DNA of 64,000 nt from NCBI RefSeq assembly GCF_032854445.1, contig NC_088303.1, positions 36,899,501-36,963,500 on the forward strand, read 5' to 3'. Positions 56,309 to 64,000 of this stretch are shown piece after piece; within the stretch, counting starts at the first letter, position 1; every line of letters begins with the position of its first letter. The notes under the pieces were generated by a model. It searched no databases and was not told the DNA's origin. It saw nothing but the letters and a program-made list of their open reading frames with translations. Position numbers and translations under genes: made by a program. The DNA comes from Liolophura sinensis. Its lineage: Eukaryota > Mollusca > Polyplacophora > Chitonida > Chitonidae.

Positions 56309-59300
56309 TATAACAAATGTAGCTTTCAGCCATATAATTCGGCTACATTATTACACTTAGTTAACAAAGCTAATGATAGATCGATTATAATTCGATCATT
56401 GATGAACCAAGAAGCACGCTTGCCAGAGTAAACGCAGAAATTCAGCAATAACTTAAGGGTCCACATCGTCCTTGCAGAACACGCATTGAAATCATCAGGA
56501 TTACTATTATTATTGGTTATTTGCACTCTGAGAGGAGGATATTTCCAAAAGCATGAATTGCGTTCACTTCCGGATATCCCCCAATTTTTAGGCAATCACA
56601 TTTTCCCCTGCAGAATGAAAACTATATATACGCTATAATCTTGGGACATGCACCGAACTGTACGCGTGATCTGACCTTTCATAGGTATGCTACAGATTTG
56701 AACTCCGATCAGTATTATTTTTCGATACAGATTTTTGAATGATGGAATCTCTGACCTACGTACGTAGAAGTCCTATGTTAATAAACAGAAATGACAAACT
56801 GTCATTTCGATTTAGTTAACATGGGATGGGTAAAGCGGAACAGTGGCAGACTACACGACACAAATTTGCGATAATGTGTCAGTTACAAGATCATTAGTAA
56901 TATTAAAATCAGCGATACAAGGACAATAGCGTTGGCGTCCCAAACAGAGTATTCTTCTGTTCAAAGGTTTTCTGTACAAACCCATCGGTTAGACCCAAGG
57001 TTTTGAATAATTCTGACGTCACCCGGGGGAATGAGTTTTTGCCGTCGAAACCGAGCTTATGGACTTTTAACGTTATGAATATGAAAAAAATGTTCTAACT
57101 TCATTTTCTTTGCAAGATTATGAACTTCCAACATACCCACGTGTAGAACTTTGTTGTTACGCGTCACTGACTAAAGGCAATTTTGGCAGCGACTAGGACT
57201 TTTTTTACAGCAAGCTGAATATAGGGGACTCGCTACTGAAATAGACTACAGAAATTGCAACATGCTAATAGCGCGGAACCCGGCTAACAACTTTAAATCA
57301 GTATTCTTTTTTCTTTTTTCATTTTGCCACATCGAAGAGCTGCACTGCTATCTGCTCCGTACCTAGGCTCGTATTCATAAATTTTTAGAGGCTTTTTAGA
57401 ACACAATTTTTAGAAAATAGCACCGGTAAGATTTGTTCAGATAATATACTGGCTTAGAGTCAGTATGGACAGGGCACCTGCTTTATAGCCAGGGTGAATC
57501 ACTATGACAGCTGTTACATGTATGACAGGACAGACAATACAGCCGTCAGACCTTAATGTTGTATAAACCACGCCATTATTCGTGTTCAAGTGTTGACATT
57601 CAACCTTCACGGCTCCATGAGGGAAATTTACCATTGGTTCCAGCTGGCACACTGCTGCTGTATCACTCCATTGGAAATGCTAGTCTGGTACAGAGGACAC
57701 GCTAGCCTGGTTAGACCGGACAGACCCGGAACGGAGAAAGACGTAGGATTCACTCCATACATCCATGGATTATCAGGAAGGACAGGGCCGGTCTAAAGAA
57801 ATGTACAGCTGGATGTCGTGGATACAAAAGTAACATGTTGAAAAGTCTGTTGATGAACAAGGCAGCGCCAACATATTGATATCTGTCACTGATATCGTCA
57901 GAAAAATTCTCGGCTTAATAAAACTTACGTCATACTCATAAGAGTGCTTGAACGCATACATTGAGCAAGTCCCTGTGTAGCTTGATTGAATTTTGTTAGA
58001 AAATTCTTAACCTATAAGGGACCAAAATCCATACCCATCTAAGGTAGTTTGGGCTTTGGCATTGTTCATTTCTGCCGTAGTACTGTGCGCAAGCTGCGTG
58101 ATAACGCACGACTCATGTATTTTCAAGAAAACAATCAGCTTGGATCCGAGTCGCCATGGAGCGGGAAAGGGCCCATTGTTCAACCAGTTGATCTATTTCT
58201 TTCTCATTTGGCCAATTATTTAGTAAACCGACGAAAATTGGATTAATTAATTATTACGATTTTTGCAGGTAAATAACATTAGAAGTTTATTTCTAAACGG
58301 TAAACGGTCTAATGTAATTGTGGGGCCCTGAGGCGATAGGCCTCCAGCATCCTCCGTTACTTGACATTGCTGATTGAATTGCCAGCTGAGACCATTCGGG
58401 GCAGTGATGAAGCTTGTCTTGCTTCAGGCTTGCGTCAGAAGACCAAGTTTTCAAACGAGCCAAATACCCAGTGCCTGGAACACTGTTTTATGAGCTGACC
58501 TCAGACTATGACAGGATTTTGTTTACAGTAGTCTATCAGGATATTCTTGCCTTAATGGTAACGTCATTATCAGTAAAGCCACGGTTTGCAACCCATTTCA
58601 TTTACACGGAGAAACCAAACGATTATTCTGGACATATTACTTGGTTGGTGAACACGCGTTTAAGGTTTTAGTTTTGGTGTATTCTACTTTGAAGATAAAA
58701 CGGCCCAACAAAGCGACACATTGTTTTTACGTACCTATTGCACCGATAAAATACTGTTTTTTACTAATGACGAACGTTTTTGCTATTCGAATCAAATAAT
58801 TCCAGTATTTTCACATATTTACAACGGTGGAAGGGCTAATACTCAATACGTGTTATAACTGAACATCACATACGCCACCTTGAAACGGTCACGTCTCTGC
58901 TCAAGCAGTCTGATTGTATACTACGTGCTACAATGCACACAGTATTATCAAATATTATCTTGTTATTTATAAGTGTTAGATTTGGGGTTGATAGCGTCAG
59001 ACAAAATATGCCAGTGAAAGTCTATATTATTTACACACTGTATTGCAGAGGAAACATCGCCTTCAGTTATCTCAGCATTCTCATACTGAGATAGTCTATC
59101 TAGTATTCCTGGGTATTTTTACCGTTTATTAGCACATATCACAGTCCACAACAGTTGATTCCTTGTAGCAGTTGTGTTATCTCCCTTTAAATTCTTCTGT
59201 TGTTGGTGTCATTTGGGAGCGGCATTGACGGACGAACGTTACAGTAGATTGCTGTGGGCTGCATAAAATGAGTGGATTACTGTTACGTGGTTGAAATGCG

Positions 59301-59494
59301 GAACTCTCAGCCCTCACAATGACTAAATGATCCAAGCGGGGAAATCTTTTAGAAGTACTCGCACAAATGGGCACTGGTAGCAAATGGCTAACGATTGTAG
59401 AGTACTCTGCCATTGTTTAAATGGCAAATATAGACTTTGAACTACTCACGAGCTACCGTTACATCTCTACGTGCCGACCTGATGCTAGTCATCT
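56309..59494. other. About 3.2 kb without a clear gene
   Basis: AT-rich. The diverged repeat pair noted at 54320-54535 recurs at 57035-57250. Frames at 56326-56595 (-), 57437-57652 (-), 58414-58671 (+) and 59177-59413 (-) have no recognised domain. Confidence 0.4.
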
Positions 59495-59507
59495 TGTGCG
59501 AGATAGT

Positions 59508-59614
59508 TTATTTATTTATTTTATTTGATTGGTGTTTTACGCCGTACTCAAGAATATTTCACTTATACGACGGCGGTCAGCATTATGGTGGATTGGGGCA
59601 GAGCCCCGGGGAAA
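59508..59614 (-). mobile_element. SINE family 2, 5'-truncated, perfect TSD
   Basis: On the minus strand: CCCCGGGGCTCTGCCCCAAT, CCACCATAATGCTGACCGCC, GTCGTATAAGTGAAATATTC, TTGAGTACGGCGTAAAACAC and an AAATAAATAAA tail. A 13-bp target-site duplication TGTGCGAGATAGT lies at 59495-59507 and 59615-59627. Confidence 0.93.
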
Positions 59615-59627
59615 TGTGCGAGATAGT

Positions 59628-60172
59628 AATAATTGTTCTGTAATTTACAGAAAGATTTGTTTTTATTCCGGCATCATTGTAAAACCCTAGTCACTGTGAT
59701 ACTTACTTATTCAGGACTTGTGATATCTTCACATACAGTTCATTTTTATTTCAATTTTCTTCTACACTGTGCATGTCTATAATATTATCGTGTTGTTATA
59801 AACTTAGTTGCTGGACCTACGGAGCCTAAAAGCAGTAAAGTAATAAAAATAAAAATATTTTTCCAACTTAGTATAGTGAGCCTGCGATTTATGTTTAGTT
59901 TATTTTGTTTGAGGCATTTTCGTGCTGTTATCATTTTGGGCTATTTTCGCGAAGCTCTTATCTACGGTGGCCTGTTAGTACCATTCGAAACGTTGAACAT
60001 TTTCTAATGATTTACCGTGTTTCAACGTTTTTCTAATGAAAGTTAATTATTAGAAACAATAAAAGAACTTAAAGAAATTATGGAAAAGGGAATTAACGCA
60101 AACACAAAAATATTTTGGACAAAATTGATAAACTCAGCTGTAAACTTCGAAAAATAGTAAAAAAAAAAAAAA
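59628..60172. other. No recognisable feature
   Basis: AT-rich; poly-A at 60159-60173. Confidence 0.45.
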
Positions 60173-60262
60173 ACGTTTTCTCCGCGGTGTACACGTTTAC
60201 TCCGCGGTGTAAACGTTTTCTCCGCGATGTAAACCTTTTCTCGGCGGTGGAAAAGTTTTCAC
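60173..60262 (+). repeat. 20-bp tandem repeat, about 4.5 copies
   Basis: Unit ACGTTTTCTCCGCGGTGTAA repeats at exact 20-bp steps from 60173, with increasing divergence toward the 3' side. It is more GC-rich than its surroundings and follows a poly-A tract. Confidence 0.92.
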
Positions 60263-62150
60263 TAGTAAGAATATATGTATCCCGCTATATATACGTCACT
60301 CATCTTTGCCAGCGTGTGTGTTCGTGAAGCAAGAATTTTGAATCAGGGGAAATAACTCATAGTTAAATAGCCGTGGTGAATGGTGTGTAGCTATGATTCG
60401 AGCTGTTATTTCCATACAGACAGACCTCGCCTAAGACAATTTATATGTTCTTTGGATATGCCTTTACGATGAATTCAACTCTGGTTGTATTGTTTAAACA
60501 CCAATCTTAATAAAGTACGTATTGCCTGGTTAAAACAAGAATATGGGATTTATAAGAGTGGAACGTATCAAAATTAACATCGCACATGTTAGATGTAAGC
60601 CTGGTAGACTGCGATTTTGACCAGATATATAGATATATAGTATTGTGCCGACATTATTGTTTGAATGTGAAGAGCACCGGTGGCCTTGGTTAGGCGTAGA
60701 ATCCCTGTATAACCACCGGTTGGATGTCCTTGCGCAAGCCTTAATGCCTCTTTGAAGTGCACCACTGACCTGACTTGAGTATAAACTGCACCAGTGACCT
60801 TGTTCGAGGGACACTGTGCTTGGCGCACGTAGGGCCAAGACGTTACAGCTGTGAGTTTCAAGCATATTGCCGCAAAACACCCTATTAATCCACAGTGGAG
60901 TTACGTTTCAAAGAAATCATCAATCTGAATCAGAGTTTGTGCTATCCTCACGTTACTGGATCAAGCCATGAACTCTGACTCAAATCCTGTTGCACTGACT
61001 GGACGTCTCAGAGCTCAAGACTGTAATGGCCACAGGTCCTGCTAACGCCAGAAACTGGGAAAACCTTTGGAACACGACCCAGCTCGCTGACAAAAAATAG
61101 CCTGTCAAATGAAGACGCAGGTTGGATTATTCCATTGTCCTGTGCTTGAGTTCATGGTTTTGAGGTTGGGTTAGTCCCAGAAGGACCGTCATTCTTGGAA
61201 GCTTGATTAGCCAGGACGATGCACGGAGGATTCCGATCGCTGTGTCAGCTCTCATGGGAAGTGGCACAGGGAACTACTGCAGGAATCTGCTCCCAGCTTG
61301 ACAATTCAATGAAAATGGCATGTAGTTATTCAGGAAAAGCCAAAGGTTGAGGGATCGCGGTTTGCTTTGTAAGTTTGTTTAATGAATAAGGCAGCATGAA
61401 TCTAACATCGTCAAAAGACACACTACAGAAACACTAAATCGAAAACACAACACATTTTTAAAAGTTGGATGAAAAAAAAGCATTGCTAAAATAAGTCTGC
61501 TGAATATTGTTTATTGTACGCTTTCACAGTTATTTCCAAATTCTTTTACCCACAGTAGAAGGTGTGGATGATGTGTGTCTGGCTTCGTTCCTAACGGTGA
61601 TCCCAGACCTTTACTGTCTGAGCTGTAGGCTGCCTGCTCCGAACGTGATTCGATATTAAACAGACGTGATCCAGGCCTTACAGCAGGATCAAGGAAATGT
61701 CAGGCCAGATACTCTCACAATCTCTCTGTCCACAGCGCTATCTCCGAGACTACCAAGAGGCAATTGTTCGTACGAGGCCTTACAAAGAGACACGAGCCGC
61801 ATCAAATTGAACTAATCCCCATCGTTTAGGGTAGGGGGGAATATGACACAGCTAAAATGTAATTTAGCTCGGAGTTCCGTGCTAAATGGTCCATCTCTTT
61901 GAGCATGCAGAGTAGGCCTGTATTGATTTGACGTGATGGAATCACTAAGCTAATGGCTAACCCAAGAAAAACTGACGACCAACGGAGTCTTTGGTTTACG
62001 GAAACTCAGCTGGGATCTTAAGTACAGGCGCACCACGTCTCAACTTTCGGCTTTCCAGGACATACATGTTCAGTCCAAGTCTGATTTACTCTCACAAATA
62101 CGTCCTCCTGAACAAAAGATCGCTTTTGGCTGGAACGAACACTCAAAGTT
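60263..62150. other. No clear gene
   Basis: At 60660-60810 the phrases CACCGGTGGCCTTGG, CACCGGTTGGATGTCC, CACCACTGACCTGACTT and CACCAGTGACCTTGTTC suggest an old degenerate repeat; the 116- and 90-codon minus-strand frames run through it. Nothing else recognisable. Confidence 0.45.
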
Positions 62151-62164
62151 TAAAAAAATAAATG

Positions 62165-62408
62165 GGGGGACCTCCGTGGCTCAGTTGGTTAGCGCTAGCC
62201 CAGCGTAAAGGCCCAGGAGCATCTCACCAATACGGTCGCTGTGAGTTCAAGTCCAGCTCATGCTGGCATCCTCTCCGACCGTACGTGGGAAGGTCTTCCA
62301 GCAACCTGCGGATGGTCGTGGGTTTCCCCCTGGGCTCTGCCCGGTTTCCTCCCACCACAATGCTGGCCGCCGACGCATAAGTGAAATATCAAGTGAAGTA
62401 CGACTGAA
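62165..62408 (+). mobile_element. SINE family 2, best-preserved copy, with TSD
   Basis: Head GGGGACCTCCGTGGCTCAG, TTGGTTAGCGCTAGC (A box) and GTGAGTTCAAGTCCAGCTCA (B box). Then CATCCTCTCCGACCGTACGT, GGGAAGGTCTTCCAGCAACC, CTGCGGATGGTCGTGGGTTT, TCTGCCCGGTTTCCTCCCAC, AATGCTGGCCGCCGACGCAT and AAGTGAAATATC. A 14-bp duplication TAAAAAAATAAATG is perfect at 62151-62164 and 62409-62422, though its A-richness makes it less decisive. Frames on both strands here are SINE translations. Confidence 0.93.
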
Positions 62409-62422
62409 TAAAAAAATAAATG

Positions 62423-64000
62423 TATATACCGCCGGGATAAATCCTGAAGTCTTCAGCTCCATGCGACCTGTTGTCAATTCTGACATTGAAAAAAACCTTT
62501 ATTGCGACGAGCATCTGCACATAAAGTGGCTCTGTGTGTCTGTCTGTAGCTATGTCCTTTTTTGAAGATCCTATCTTTTAAAATGGGTTATTTACGTAAA
62601 TACATCCACTTATCCCCTGCTTTTGAGAATTTGCGATTGGTTTCATTTTGTGAAAAACATAGTTTAAAAGTCCCTGTTCATAATAATTAATCATTTGTCA
62701 GCAATTTGCATATCCTGAGTTAGATAAATCAGGTTTTCCAAAAGCATTACCCTACCTGATGCTCTGTCATTGCGTACACAAGCAGAGGCCATAATGAGAG
62801 TCTTAATCTTAATTTGACAGTAAGAAATTCCATGTGCACATTGCACAATAATTATTGACTATCGATATTAATTTTCGAGTCCTCAGCCTGAGTCCTAGGT
62901 CTTTAACGACTAAAGCAATTAACAGTTTGAACTGTGTCAGCTGTATGTCATTGTATTGTAAATATTAATCATAAGAACTAGGATCGATCAAGATCTGTCT
63001 TCAATAGGATCGAAGTAATATAATCTATGTAATTCAGTTCAAGCTACGATCTTTTACATGAGTTTTGAACCATACAGCGATATCGCAACCAACTTGTGGT
63101 GAATAAAGGAGACTAAACAAACCCTAAAATCTCATATCACTTCCTCGCCAAAACTCGATTTATTTATAGACTGTCTGTTTGAGTTTTTCTTTTCTTTGAC
63201 TGGCTTAGCTTTTTTCTCGAAACCCGCCCGAGTTTTTAAACAGAAAGTGAACAAGCAGGCCCAAGCGTGATATACCAATCTGTCTGTTTAAGCGCTAGAG
63301 AGTTAGCTAGCCAGTTACACATACAGCACTCTGCCACTGGAAATCGTCGGCTGGATTTGTGATCCGGGAGTACAGTCTGAAGGGATTATGTGTAAGCTCG
63401 CATTACGGGATCCCTCAGAATTCATTATTCTGTCGTCTTCGACTTTTTTCTCTTTGATCAAGATATAGTGGACGTTTGGTAAGACTTGAGACTGATATAC
63501 CCCCAATTCGGACCAAAACCATTATCAATGTTATCAAGTGCGGATTTCCAGTCCTGGCAACACCTATTGGACATTATTCCCATGGATTATATTAATTTAG
63601 TTTGGCAATAAAATGGCGGGAAATGTGGCTATTGTACCGAGTAAGAGTGGACCGCCTGGAGATAACCCTTGCATTTGTCCACCGGTGCGAGCGACGAGAG
63701 ACTGCATTTGGTTTGATTCCTCGAGGTTAATTAAGTTTTTCCATTTCAACTGACCCATCCAGACAACACTTCTGCCATACCGTATTTACGCGGGCGAGAA
63801 GAAGGTGGTTTTCAAGGCGTGTCCGATTACACTACTAGCGGGCACTTCGCCCAACATCAGCCAGCGATCTGTTTTGCTTTTGTTTACTGTTTGAACACTT
63901 CCCGGACGAAGTTGCTGGCTGCGGTTTCACCCTAGCGTGTGAGATACACTGTCTATCACGAAGGTTCTCATTCACAGGCCTTGAACAGATCTTATAAATA
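62423..64000. other. No recognisable feature
   Basis: AT-rich single-copy sequence up to the window end. The 63-codon frame at 63315-63506 (-) shows no domain. Confidence 0.45.

Noticed and set aside
62165-62240. tRNA gene (head with A and B boxes)
   Set aside because: It is the head of a full SINE with a body, tail and target-site duplication, and it does not fold into an evident cloverleaf. The same applies to the heads at 35245, 51378 and 13501.

Overview
The window looks like gene-poor, repeat-rich nuclear DNA of an animal, most plausibly a mollusc or another lophotrochozoan. The reasons are AT-rich sequence with stop codons in all frames, no bacterial-style gene packing, several tRNA-derived SINE families with target-site duplications, and a decayed Ty3/gypsy retrotransposon. 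The SINE heads and the (AAAT)n-type tail resemble SINEs I associate with mollusc genomes; that taxonomic reading is inference and not a database match. I find no intact protein-coding gene, rRNA gene, genuine tRNA gene or CRISPR array. Almost every open frame is a chance ORF, a translated SINE or a translated satellite.

Layout. 0.2-1.05 kb: a SINE followed by a 565-bp TATA-bearing dispersed repeat (repeat A). 2.1-6.3 kb: a Ty3/gypsy relic with a 5' LTR, a tRNA-Leu-type primer-binding site, broken gag (zinc knuckle visible), RT with YLDD, RNase H and integrase fragments; an inverted piece of repeat A is nested inside RT and the 3' end is missing. 6.8-15.1 kb: SINE fragments, a 22-bp minisatellite (11.6-12.2 kb), a 93-bp tandem duplication. 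15.99-18.88 kb: a 2.9-kb unit with the same termini as a 569-bp MITE at 45.99-46.55 kb. 19.9-20.9 kb: fragments of another inverted-terminal element. 24.5 and 35.0 kb: two well-preserved copies of SINE family 1 in opposite orientation, each with perfect target-site duplications. 26.9-27.4 kb: a second near-full copy of repeat A. 46.8-47.2 kb: a second 22-bp minisatellite, open in all three forward frames. 48.96-49.41 kb: a (TA)n/(AC)n/(TG)n region organised as nested palindromes. 50.2-62.4 kb: degenerate tandem repeats and many SINEs.

How the parts relate. Three SINE families with different tRNA-like heads share a related 3' tail, which suggests they used one LINE partner. The nested insertions give a relative order: gypsy inserted first and was later broken by a repeat-A fragment. 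The remaining single-copy DNA could be intergenic or deep intron; the sequence alone does not separate these.
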